In this document: positions 8,722 through 16,675 of the stretch, piece after piece
Numbering within the stretch: the first letter of the stretch is position 1
Layout of the letters: every line of letters starts with the position of its first letter
IMG/VR virus record: IMGVR_UViG_3300033153_006403
Coordinates: 1 to 45,757 of that record
DNA from: a virus
DNA: 45,757 nt
Direction: 5' to 3' (one strand)
Notes under the pieces: generated by a model
Database searches by the model: none
The model's input: the letters and a program-made list of their open reading frames with translations, nothing else
What the model was told of the DNA's origin: nothing
Program-made: the position numbers and the translations under genes

Positions 8722-8760
8722 TATCTGGCTGACAAGCCTTCTTGACAAGTCAGCCAGATA
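8722..8760 (-). terminator. Strong hairpin after the capsid gene (terminator or mRNA-stabilising)
   Basis: Perfect 12-bp arms TATCTGGCTGAC / GTCAGCCAGATA separated by 15 bases, 14 bases past the capsid stop codon. There is no T-run on the transcribed strand, so factor-independent termination is uncertain. Partial termination, RNase III cleavage or 3'-end protection of abundant capsid mRNA would all fit. Motif copy 2 follows directly. Confidence 0.75.
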
Positions 8761-8773
8761 GTAAGTAGTTAGT

Positions 8774-10075
8774 TTAAGCCAACTCGTTGTCCAGACCGAA
8801 ACCATTGAGGACAGCACATTTTTGAGGCAAGCCGAATTCAAGCCCACACTCAGTCAGGAATTCCTCATTAGTTCCGTCAATCCTCCGCTGACCGTAGCCT
8901 TCAGAGTGAACCTTCGAAGAAGATTCTTTGTAGAAACTGGTATCGTCTATGTAACAATACTCAAGCTCCTTAGGCTCCAGAATTACCATCATGTTTCTGG
9001 TAGTAACGTCATAGCTGAACAGAGGATGAGTTTTCATGAAGATGGAGCCGAATGGAGTTATCCACTCACGAACCTGCATACCGTAAGTTTTAGCTCCAGG
9101 GACGAGTTGGATCTGCCCACCAGACATAGCTAGACGATCTATGGCAAGCAGACAACCCGAACCGACAAAGGCCATCTTCTGATCTGCACCGTAACGGAAG
9201 ATCTGCTCAAGCATACCTTTGAACCAGTCTTCCCCACCGGATGTCCAGGTGCTACCAGCGTAGTCTGTATTGAGAGTGTAGTCGTCACAGTTAGCCGGCA
9301 TGTACTGACGAATGAAGTTGATAACACCCATAGTAGTACGCTCAGGCTTTCCGTTATCGCCTATATTCTCAGTCCGAATACCCCACCAGAAAGCGAGCTC
9401 CATCTCCCAAGAATGCATTTCGAGAGCTTCTGCCTTAGCCTTCTGATACTGGTCATCCGTGCGAAGTCGAGTCTTTCTAGCAGTCCTCGTGATGGAGAGA
9501 GGAGTGCGAAAGATCTGAGTGAAGTTGTATACCTTCGTAGGATTGAGGGCGATAGCCTCAGGCATCTCCCCACCTTCGGGATTCGAGTTTCCGATAACCT
9601 TGAAGGCATCGCAGTCGGAAAGGTCATTACTAGACGAGTTGTCATCGTCTTCGAGTAGGCGGACAGCATAGACCTCGTAGTCCGTTCCACGATGGACCTC
9701 AGTAACCTTACCAACTACATCGACAGTGTAGTCAGAAGTGCATCGGAGAAGCACTACGTGACCCTGGCGGACCCTTTCAAATGCGCCACTGTCGGTCACC
9801 TGAACGAAGAGAGTGTTTCCTGCCACCCCACCACTGACATAAGCATTAGCAAGAGCGGCATCTGTATATATGTTAGCAACATCTCCACTGACTGCGGTCT
9901 GCTCCTGAGTCCACCAGTAGAACTGAGAGTCGCTTACTCTAGAAGAACCCATCATAGACAGCATTGCCGTTAGCGGAGCCTGTCCATTAGGATAGAGTTT
10001 AAGTATCTTCTGACGCCAGTTCATAGGTCGCTGGCCATCAACCCAGTCTCCATTCCCTCTCATTCCAAGAAACAT
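8774..10075 (-). CDS. Major capsid protein, SU10/N4-gp56-like HK97 fold, 433 aa
   Basis: ATG 10075 with GGAGG seven bases upstream, a strong initiation site. Sequence features match the SU10 major capsid family (DUF5309): NWRQKILKLYPNGQAPLTAM near residue 20-40, the FRTPLSITRTARKTRLR segment near 190-207, EMELAFWWG, a FGSIFMKTHPLF strand pair, and the C-terminal LEFGLPQKCAVLNG. Length is normal for the family. It follows scaffold-like and decoration-like genes and is followed by a strong hairpin, all consistent with a highly expressed coat protein. Family name is from motif memory, not a search. Confidence 0.85.
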   Translation of the reverse strand: MFLGMRGNGDWVDGQRPMNWRQKILKLYPNGQAPLTAMLSMMGSSRVSDSQFYWWTQEQTAVSGDVANIYTDAALANAYVSGGVAGNTLFVQVTDSGAFERVRQGHVVLLRCTSDYTVDVVGKVTEVHRGTDYEVYAVRLLEDDDNSSSNDLSDCDAFKVIGNSNPEGGEMPEAIALNPTKVYNFTQIFRTPLSITRTARKTRLRTDDQYQKAKAEALEMHSWEMELAFWWGIRTENIGDNGKPERTTMGVINFIRQYMPANCDDYTLNTDYAGSTWTSGGEDWFKGMLEQIFRYGADQKMAFVGSGCLLAIDRLAMSGGQIQLVPGAKTYGMQVREWITPFGSIFMKTHPLFSYDVTTRNMMVILEPKELEYCYIDDTSFYKESSSKVHSEGYGQRRIDGTNEEFLTECGLEFGLPQKCAVLNGFGLDNELA

Positions 10076-10117
10076 TGTAGAACCTCCAAATAGTTAGTAT
10101 CGATTAGATAGCCTAGC

Positions 10118-10459
10118 TTACGCGATACTCGAGACTACATGCCAAGTAAGTCCGTCAGAATGACAGAGCACTTTGTCGCCAGTAGTATCGAGAACATAGT
10201 CGCCTCCCCAGGCTTCAGAGTCGCTGTTGTTGTCTTCGACAGTAATCGTAGCAGCATCGGCAGCGCTACGGCAGACTATACTATAAGACCTTCCCCTGGC
10301 TTCAGCTACAGGAGGAAGTGTAATGACTATATTGCCAGAATCGGAATCAACCGATGCTCTGACTACATAATCCCAACTCCTTATCGTATAATTAGCATCG
10401 AGGTTTACGAATTTATCTCCAGGTATTTTATCATGCTGTGCAAACCGTTCATCCAACAT
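10118..10459 (-). CDS. Putative capsid decoration/head fibre-type protein, 113 aa
   Basis: ATG 10459 with GGAGG upstream. It is a small beta-rich protein. A strand pattern with NIVITLPPVAEARGRSYSIV in the centre and GDKVLCHSDGLTWHVVSS at the end is shared by many phage beta domains that decorate capsids or cap fibres. Position between scaffold and capsid genes favours a head decoration role. No catalytic residues are apparent. Confidence 0.65.
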   Translation of the reverse strand: MLDERFAQHDKIPGDKFVNLDANYTIRSWDYVVRASVDSDSGNIVITLPPVAEARGRSYSIVCRSAADAATITVEDNNSDSEAWGGDYVLDTTGDKVLCHSDGLTWHVVSSIA

Positions 10460-10477
10460 AGTTATACCTCCAGTTTG

Positions 10478-11419
10478 TTAGTCGATTCCTAGTGCTTTAT
10501 CCATCTCATCCAATTCCTTGAGGAGTGGATCTGTATCAGGTTTACTTACCTGTCGATGACCTCCCTTCGCTCGAGGAAGCTTGGGAGGGACCTCATCGGA
10601 CTCATTGGACTTGTCAGCATTTTTGTAAAGATTCAGTCTAGAACGAACATCAGTGCTGAGTTGAGGAAGAAGCTCTTCGTAGGACTTGTCAGGATTCTCT
10701 GCTATGAGTTCTTCAAAGACTGCACCTACAACTCTCTTAAACGGAACGAGGTCTTCATTGTCGCTATAGAACTTATCATGGACCTCCTTCAGCTTAGCAG
10801 ATACAGCCAGATTATTTCTGACTATATCAGGGATGGACCTAATCAGCATCTCTTCATGTTGACGAATCTCATTGATTGATTCTAATCTGGCCTTTTTGTA
10901 AATCTTGTTAAGAAGCTGATTGAACACTTCCGAGTCTACAGAAAGATCATCAAAGTCTATATCGTCAAGGAAGTTCTCATCTGGAATCTCAGGCGGCTTG
11001 GCCTGCTCAGACTGATCTTCTTGTTTCTGCTCCTCTTCCTCAGAACTGGTGTCAGTCTTAGACTCATACTTTGCCCTCAGAGCACTTAGCTCTGCATCTC
11101 TGGCAGCTAGCTCATCTCTAAGTTTACGAAGTTCCTCATCATCGACTTTCTGTTCTTCTGATTCGGCTTCTTCTGTAACAGATTCAGTCTCTTCTGCTTT
11201 AGATTCATCTGCCTCGGGTTCTTCAGGCTCATGTTTTTCTGGCTCGGAGGTAGACTTCTCAGAATCTTCATGCTTCTCAGATTCTTCAGACTCTTCTGCA
11301 GACTTCTCATGCTCCTCATTATCTGCCTCCTCAGAAGACTCAAATCCAGACTTAGGTTCTTCCATAGCCTTCTCCATAGCATCCAGCTCCTCTTGCATTC
11401 TTTTCCCGTCCTCGTTCAT
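10478..11419 (-). CDS. Scaffolding protein-like, very acidic, 313 aa
   Basis: ATG 11419 with AAGGAG upstream. The first 150 residues are dominated by Glu, Ser, Asp and Lys in heptad-like arrangement. A coiled-coil stretch (LRKLRDELAARDAELSALRA) follows near residues 95-115. The C-terminal half is helical with a basic end. This composition, size and position directly upstream of the capsid gene are typical of internal scaffolding proteins that direct procapsid assembly and leave before packaging. Scaffold sequences are poorly conserved, so this is inferred from composition and synteny. The antisense frame is open because of the biased codons and is a shadow. Confidence 0.75.
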   Translation of the reverse strand: MNEDGKRMQEELDAMEKAMEEPKSGFESSEEADNEEHEKSAEESEESEKHEDSEKSTSEPEKHEPEEPEADESKAEETESVTEEAESEEQKVDDEELRKLRDELAARDAELSALRAKYESKTDTSSEEEEQKQEDQSEQAKPPEIPDENFLDDIDFDDLSVDSEVFNQLLNKIYKKARLESINEIRQHEEMLIRSIPDIVRNNLAVSAKLKEVHDKFYSDNEDLVPFKRVVGAVFEELIAENPDKSYEELLPQLSTDVRSRLNLYKNADKSNESDEVPPKLPRAKGGHRQVSKPDTDPLLKELDEMDKALGID

Positions 11420-11440
11420 GATTTAATCTCCTTAAGATGT

Positions 11441-11453
11441 TTAAATCATTTAA
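11441..11453 (-). repeat. Dispersed stop-codon hairpin motif, copy 3
   Basis: TTAAATCATTTAA with AAGATG and TCGTCT flanks. On the minus strand the stop codon of the 103-aa gene (TAA at 11450) lies inside the motif, and the AAGGAG of the scaffold gene follows it. Confidence 0.9.
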
Positions 11454-11761
11454 TCGTCTGATGATTCCTCTTCATCCTCCTCAGAATTTAATATGCTAAG
11501 GAAGACATCTAGAATTTGTTTGAAGTAGCTGACAGCTCTCTTACGACCATCTATAGACCCTATAAGAGTTAGTGCTGCAGCAGATGTTAGATTCTCGCCT
11601 GATATTCTGTCAACTATGTTATCTGATTCTATAGAGAATCCCTCAGACCAGAAATCTAGTTCTCTAACTATGTCTGCCCAGAGAACAGATTCTTTGAATT
11701 CCTCTATCTGTCCCCTAGTAGCATTAACAGTTATGCCAAGATATTTATCATCATCTGACAT
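11450..11761 (-). CDS. Small acidic protein between portal and scaffold genes, 103 aa
   Basis: ATG 11761 with GAGGAA upstream, overlapping-adjacent to the portal stop at 11765. Mostly helical and ends in a run of Glu, Asp and Ser (EEDEEESSDD). Unknown function. Portal-to-scaffold position suggests a head assembly accessory. The stop codon is within a copy of the dispersed hairpin motif. Confidence 0.7.
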   Translation of the reverse strand: MSDDDKYLGITVNATRGQIEEFKESVLWADIVRELDFWSEGFSIESDNIVDRISGENLTSAAALTLIGSIDGRKRAVSYFKQILDVFLSILNSEEDEEESSDD

Positions 11762-11764
11762 CGG

Positions 11765-13723
11765 TTATTCCTCTACAGGGATGATGTTTCCAGCCTGGAC
11801 TTCCTTAAGAACTTTTTCATCAGGCATACTAACAGGCTGAATTCTGTCAACGTTACGTTTGAAGTCTTCTACGTTCTTTGCTCCTAGCTGCTGAGCTATA
11901 TACATAAAAATTCTAGTTACATCAAATTGCTGAGATAGTTCTTGGTTAGTCCCTATGGTATTGAATAACTGAAGCCACGCTTCAGAAAAGTTCCCTCCAG
12001 GTACAGAACCATCTCTCACTATCAAATCATAGTTGACAGCTAGATCCAGTGGAGACACAATAGCTCTCTGCGCACCTGCAAACTGCGCACGGAGTTGTTC
12101 CTCGTATCTACCGGAAATCCTTACAAATGAATCCTTAGTCATATATTGTTGAGTATGGACAGCGAACATAGTTCCTATATCCTGCATGAACTGATATCCG
12201 ATAAGTAAAGCCATCCGCTGCATTCGAGATATAGCGCTGCTTCGAGTTCCTTGGAATTCACCTCGAGTTAATCGTTCTGGGCCAGATTGTCTGATAGCAC
12301 CTTGCATAGATTGGTCTGACCCGGATATTCTATCCATCCATTGAGTGATATAGACAGAATCAGCTATATTGGTCCTAGTAATATCGGTTACTCCCAACTG
12401 CTGCACTACATCCTTAACACCATGTCCCCAGGCTGGACGACGTAATCTTATTAACTTTCCAGGCCTAGGATCTTCCAGATCCCTTATGTTGATTAAGTAA
12501 GGGTCAACTACAAACATGTCATTTATAGCTTTTTTAACATTAGCTACATGAGAATTAAACATCCAATCTAGAACTCCTTGAAGACCTTTGAGAACCTCAA
12601 GACGGCTTATAGGAGTTGCAGAATAACCATCGAACTCTGGGCTAGTCACAGCTATAGGATACAGACCGTGGTAGTGATCTGCCTTCTGAGCAGATATTAT
12701 TATGTCATCTGCAGCAAGTTTAAAGAACCACTTTTCAGGGTATTCTTCAGTGCCTAACTTCCATTCTTTCGGAATGAGAGTAACATACATATTTATGACA
12801 TCTACCGGATTGGTTTCAGTATTTTTAGTAGCTGCAGACCTACGATTGTCGGACTTAATATCTCTCATACTCTCATCAACAGCCAAGGAGCTGCGCTTGT
12901 CTTGCTTTCCTCGAAGATACTTTACATTAAACAACTCTCCATCGCTAATCCTCTCCTCAGACAGAAGATTCATGTAGTTGTCTCTATCTAACCAACCTAC
13001 AAACTCCCCATCCTGAATCCTGTCAGATGATACTGAGCAGTCGGGAAGCCATAGATAAGGATCTATATTAGTTAAGTCATTACCTTCGAATACTAAACTT
13101 TCAACATAATTGACCGATGTAGAGGTGGATTCCCCAAAAGGTCCTTGAGTTATTATCTCAGATCTTATAGGTTTCTTTCCATAACGCCTAACCCACCCAG
13201 GCATTCCTACACCAATTCCGTAACTGAAAGCATCTCTGAATACTGTATGAAGAGCTAAGGGGACCTTAGTCTTTATGCAGTGGAGTCGAATAACTAGTTC
13301 TAGTAGCATGGCACCTATCGTATCATCACTTTCTACACCTTCATATTGGAAGATAGGATCTTGAAAGAATGCCATAGACATATATGTCAGGAGGGCTTCT
13401 AAGTTGCTGTATGAGTAAGGGAATATTATAGATACAGGGTTATTAGAATCTTTATCCTTTAGCTTCTTCTCCTCTTCGCTTAATGGGATGTAGACGGTTA
13501 GAATGTTATCTATCTCATTCCATGAGCTGTATCGATTGCTTATGAGACGTCTAGACTCAGAAGCTCTGGCCCAAATTTTAGTGCGTAGACTCTCGTGAAA
13601 ATCAGAATCTGGACGTAGATCTAGTCCATAGGGATACTTATAATCAAAGTTCATTTCCCTATAATTCTTCTGTCTAACGTCCGACGAGTCACCCTGAACA
13701 GTGTAAGGCACTTTATGCTCCAC
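11765..13723 (-). CDS. Portal (head-tail connector) protein, 652 aa
   Basis: Frame starts at GTG 13723, with no clear ribosome-binding site. ATG 13654 is an alternative start. Size suits a podovirus portal. Diagnostic-looking segments include ALLTYMSMAFFQDPIF near residue 115, the GLYPIAVTSPEFDGYS and RLEVLKGLQGVLDWMFNSH region around 345-385, the QWMDRISGSDQSMQGAIRQ loop and the long helix RMQRMALLIGYQFMQDIG near 500. The portal forms the dodecameric ring through which terminase packages DNA. Related to SU10/N4-like portals by pattern. Confidence 0.85.
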   Translation of the reverse strand: MEHKVPYTVQGDSSDVRQKNYREMNFDYKYPYGLDLRPDSDFHESLRTKIWARASESRRLISNRYSSWNEIDNILTVYIPLSEEEKKLKDKDSNNPVSIIFPYSYSNLEALLTYMSMAFFQDPIFQYEGVESDDTIGAMLLELVIRLHCIKTKVPLALHTVFRDAFSYGIGVGMPGWVRRYGKKPIRSEIITQGPFGESTSTSVNYVESLVFEGNDLTNIDPYLWLPDCSVSSDRIQDGEFVGWLDRDNYMNLLSEERISDGELFNVKYLRGKQDKRSSLAVDESMRDIKSDNRRSAATKNTETNPVDVINMYVTLIPKEWKLGTEEYPEKWFFKLAADDIIISAQKADHYHGLYPIAVTSPEFDGYSATPISRLEVLKGLQGVLDWMFNSHVANVKKAINDMFVVDPYLINIRDLEDPRPGKLIRLRRPAWGHGVKDVVQQLGVTDITRTNIADSVYITQWMDRISGSDQSMQGAIRQSGPERLTRGEFQGTRSSAISRMQRMALLIGYQFMQDIGTMFAVHTQQYMTKDSFVRISGRYEEQLRAQFAGAQRAIVSPLDLAVNYDLIVRDGSVPGGNFSEAWLQLFNTIGTNQELSQQFDVTRIFMYIAQQLGAKNVEDFKRNVDRIQPVSMPDEKVLKEVQAGNIIPVEE

Positions 13724-13742
13724 TAGGCGATTTTAGTAAAAT

Positions 13743-14021
13743 CTACCTTCTAATCCCACTATCTATAGTGTCTCTCTCAACCCTGCTTTTATAATCTGGT
13801 CTAGACATAATGAGGTTTATTAAGAGTTCTTCATCAGCAGGTATAATATCAACGCTGTTATCAGCCATTAGTTTAGGAAGCCACTCCCGAATTAGGCGCT
13901 TCTTGCACCTATTAATCTTCCCTCTCACAGCATAGATAATCCACTCTTTGATATCGACAAGATCGTTTTCTAAGAGCTTCTGTTCAGTGGAACTTATACT
14001 GACGACAATTTCTAAAGCCAT
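13743..14021 (-). CDS. Conserved small phage protein, 92 aa
   Basis: Start set at ATG 14021 (MALEIVVSISS) because AAGGAG is six bases upstream. ATG 14027 would abut the Shine-Dalgarno sequence directly, and the longer frame from 14099 overlaps the C1q-like gene heavily. The body is helical and basic (YAVRGKINRCKKRLIREWLPKL), then an acidic-to-basic tail. Small proteins of this pattern occur just before portal genes in other podovirus-like genomes. Function unknown. Confidence 0.7.
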   Translation of the reverse strand: MALEIVVSISSTEQKLLENDLVDIKEWIIYAVRGKINRCKKRLIREWLPKLMADNSVDIIPADEELLINLIMSRPDYKSRVERDTIDSGIRR

Positions 14022-14031
14022 CGTCATCTCC

Positions 14032-14853
14032 TTACGACAAGAGACAGCCGCTAAAAGCGTTATAGCCACTAGATATATCCCATATATCGGCAGATTCACC
14101 TACACCTAGTACTCTCACATAAGCTACATCATTAGCATCCATATCGGCTACTACAGAGATCGAGCAGGTTATAGCATCAGGAAAATCATCTGTATCAGAC
14201 CAGATTCCTGTATGTGTACGATTACTAGTTACTAGATACCATCTTAGATAATCAGCAGCAGCAGTAATCCCTGCAAATCTTATATGAAAATTGAGCTGAT
14301 ACTTACCATCAACAGGGGCGGTGAAGTAAGGGCTAGCAAAGTCGTTATTCTGGTCAAATACCTCAATTCCCCATGCAACTGTGTAGATTGTTCCTGCCCC
14401 TGTTACATTTGACAGCCCACCGTCAGTTGTGACCAAGAACGCCGGCTGAGTTGGATTAGTCATCTCTCCATTGGCAGACACAGTGATATAATTGTGATTG
14501 GATAACCCAGCAGCAGATCTAAGATCAGATGCATCTGAGAGATCCACTCCATCAACTGTTGCGCTTGCCGGAGGGATTATGTTGCCGGAATCGTCTATTG
14601 ATACTAGAGACCCCTGAACCTTTCTACTACCTCCATCACCCGTAACTATTGCATTGTCAGATATAGTAGAATCAGACGATATCGAACCTGAAGTTGCCCC
14701 CTCAAGGTCCGTGAGCCTTACTACATCATCAGGGTTAGATGGAGATTGAGAAGTTCTTATGCCGTGGTCTGTATCTATAGCAGCATCAAAGTCAGCATCG
14801 TCGTACTGGAAGACGTCCGGCAGACTTCCTACTCTTAATTGTCTTAGACCCAT
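14032..14853 (-). CDS. Tail fibre/receptor-binding protein with C1q-like C-terminal domain, 273 aa
   Basis: ATG 14853, weak ribosome-binding site. The first 60 residues resemble the virion-anchoring start of fibre proteins (RTSQSPSNPDDVVRLTDLEG, a phrase also seen in the tailspike at 16676 as SPSHVTRLSDLQ). A Ser/Gly/Asp-rich shaft follows. The last 130 residues have the C1q/TNF jelly-roll signature: YFTAPVDGKYQLNFHIRF, alternating strands, and the terminal SGYNAFSGCLLS. C1q-like heads are used by phages for trimeric receptor binding. This is the second potential receptor-binding protein in the genome. Confidence 0.8.
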   Translation of the reverse strand: MGLRQLRVGSLPDVFQYDDADFDAAIDTDHGIRTSQSPSNPDDVVRLTDLEGATSGSISSDSTISDNAIVTGDGGSRKVQGSLVSIDDSGNIIPPASATVDGVDLSDASDLRSAAGLSNHNYITVSANGEMTNPTQPAFLVTTDGGLSNVTGAGTIYTVAWGIEVFDQNNDFASPYFTAPVDGKYQLNFHIRFAGITAAADYLRWYLVTSNRTHTGIWSDTDDFPDAITCSISVVADMDANDVAYVRVLGVGESADIWDISSGYNAFSGCLLS

Positions 14854-14875
14854 CTGACGCTCGTATAACAGATAT

Positions 14876-14888
14876 TCAAATTATTTAA
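14876..14888 (-). repeat. Dispersed stop-codon hairpin motif, copy 4
   Basis: On the minus strand AGATAT-TTAAATAATTTGA-ATATCT. It is a 25-base inverted repeat closed by one U-G pair in the transcript. It lies between the small membrane protein stop and the C1q-like fibre start. Confidence 0.9.
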
Positions 14889-14897
14889 ATATCTTCT

Positions 14898-15125
14898 TTA
14901 TCTATTAGCCAATATGTCCCTGAACATCTTTTCGTTAAACTTCTTCAAAGAATCTACTTTACTCTCTACATTGTCTATCTTTGTTAATAGAAGAGCCTGA
15001 CATGTGTCATGCCTTTCGAGACAGAGTTCTTCAGTAACTTTTCCCCTTTCAGTCAGTAATTTAGTTAATACAGCTGATATGACAGCCACTAAAATGCCAC
15101 TAAGAACCACCACTTCAACACTCAT
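14898..15125 (-). CDS. Small membrane protein, holin candidate, 75 aa
   Basis: Start set at ATG 15125, which overlaps the terminase stop by one base (TAATG), with GGTGGAG upstream. Residues 4-25 (EVVVLSGILVAVISAVLTKLL) form one clear membrane segment. They are followed by a charged region with a CLERHDTC Cys/His cluster and a C-terminal coiled-coil helix. One-helix proteins with a cytoplasmic coiled coil are sometimes holins or lysis accessories, but this gene sits next to the terminase and away from the endolysin, so the role is open. Confidence 0.75.
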   Translation of the reverse strand: MSVEVVVLSGILVAVISAVLTKLLTERGKVTEELCLERHDTCQALLLTKIDNVESKVDSLKKFNEKMFRDILANR

Positions 15126-16669
15126 TATATAACTCTCCACCCATCAATAGGATCTTCGTATTCCAGTTCTGCAAACTCTCTCTCAGCATCTTCAAACTCG
15201 TCAGGCGGACTGAAGTATCTTTCACCTATCTCCAACATTTCTATTACATAAGCCAGACAGTCCATTATATCCCAAAGAGCGCTGCGAGGAAAGAATAGCA
15301 GTTGTTGTTCTAATCTTTTAGTCGTAGAAAGAGATGCGTTGTGATAAACGTACCCTTGACGATAGTATGGAACAAGTTCTTTTACTCTAAGTTCCTTCTT
15401 CATCCCTCCACGAGCTTTTAGCCAAACAAGTTCAAAGAACTTCCCACGCTTGAACATCTCGTTCTTTATAGGCTGCTTAATGAACTCATTGAGAGAGGTT
15501 TCCTCAACACCTATAACTTTTGCATCAAGACTGATAGCCATCCCGAATAAAGCTTCGTATATCTCATCGGGATAAAGTTTTTCAGATATTATATCCCTGA
15601 CAAAAAGTCTTGCAGAATTAACGTCTATCCCGACACCAACTATGGCTGACTCAGCTGAATGAATCTTTACTGTTTTAGCAGGGTCGAGAATTACTACAGT
15701 TTCTATATTTTTATCTAGCTGGACATCAGCATCTGTTAGTTTTAGATCTACGTTATCTCTAAAAGAACGCTCAGGAGGAATGTTGTAGTACTTGAAATAG
15801 TCTTGTTGAAATGCACTGTCCTTTGTCGATATAGGAAGATTTCGCTTCTCACGAAAGAATACATCAGTCTGTCCAGCTGCTACGTGCTCCTGCCAAGATT
15901 CAGCTATCTTCTCATCAGATTCAAACTCGGGCGCTGTTGAACGGAAGTTATCATCACATGCTTCAAGGCGGACAGAATCCCACTCAGGAGAATCAAGCAG
16001 ATGTTGAAGAACCGAATCTTCATGTTTAAGTGTGTCTATATAGACTATCTTATAATTATCTGCCTGAGGCCCTACTTGAGGAACGGCCTTGATGACATCG
16101 GCATAGAGCCACTGGAGTAACCCTTTGCGGATATCATCGTTGTTTACCTTTTCAGGGTCTTCAAGGTCATCTATTACAAAGAGCCCTGGTCTGTCGTTCC
16201 TGAATAGAACACCGCGAACCTGTTGTCCAGCACCTCTAGGCCAAACGAGAGTATCATATGCTACCCAAGCCTTCTTACTAAACACCTCCTCAAACTCAGA
16301 TTTGTTCACATCTCTTTGTTTAAAATCTCCGAAGAAATGTCTTATCATTCTGTTGCTTATAAGTTCGCGACGAAGGTTCTCGGTTTGCAGCGATGCTGCA
16401 TCATGAGATTTATTAATATAGCATATGAAGCTCGTATAGTGAAACAGAATCCATCTAGACATAAATGCTAGAGCTAGGATTGAGGTCTTGCCCCAACCAC
16501 GAGGGGCGGCGATAGCAACTTTGTTGCTGGGGCCATCTATGAGATCGAATATCTTTCCGTGGACGTTCTTAGCAAAAGGCACGTAGAAACGTTCTGGAAA
16601 GAATGTCAGTGCAGTCATCTCAGTGCTAACTGCACACTGAGAAAGGATATTTTCTAGTCCCTTGTCCAA
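15125..16669 (-). CDS. terL: Terminase large subunit, 514 aa
   Basis: ATP-driven DNA packaging motor and nuclease. Walker A-type AAPRGWGKTS lies at residues 54-63 and Walker B LFVIDDLED at about 163-171. The C-terminal RNase H-like nuclease has VVILDPAKT, then VIGVEETSLNEF, then the late ALWDIMDCLAYV Asp. The likely start is TTG 16669, with GGAG about ten bases upstream overlapping the spike end. ATG 16618 is an alternative that would still keep all motifs. Position after the tailspike and far from the small terminase-like gene is unusual. Confidence 0.95.
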   Translation of the reverse strand: MDKGLENILSQCAVSTEMTALTFFPERFYVPFAKNVHGKIFDLIDGPSNKVAIAAPRGWGKTSILALAFMSRWILFHYTSFICYINKSHDAASLQTENLRRELISNRMIRHFFGDFKQRDVNKSEFEEVFSKKAWVAYDTLVWPRGAGQQVRGVLFRNDRPGLFVIDDLEDPEKVNNDDIRKGLLQWLYADVIKAVPQVGPQADNYKIVYIDTLKHEDSVLQHLLDSPEWDSVRLEACDDNFRSTAPEFESDEKIAESWQEHVAAGQTDVFFREKRNLPISTKDSAFQQDYFKYYNIPPERSFRDNVDLKLTDADVQLDKNIETVVILDPAKTVKIHSAESAIVGVGIDVNSARLFVRDIISEKLYPDEIYEALFGMAISLDAKVIGVEETSLNEFIKQPIKNEMFKRGKFFELVWLKARGGMKKELRVKELVPYYRQGYVYHNASLSTTKRLEQQLLFFPRSALWDIMDCLAYVIEMLEIGERYFSPPDEFEDAEREFAELEYEDPIDGWRVI

Positions 16670-16675
16670 TTAGGG

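Noticed and set aside
11049-11426. Long Ser-rich plus-strand frame (and other frames opposite the scaffold gene)
   Set aside because: It is the antisense of the Glu/Ser-biased scaffold gene; the open frame follows from codon bias, and it has no ribosome-binding site.
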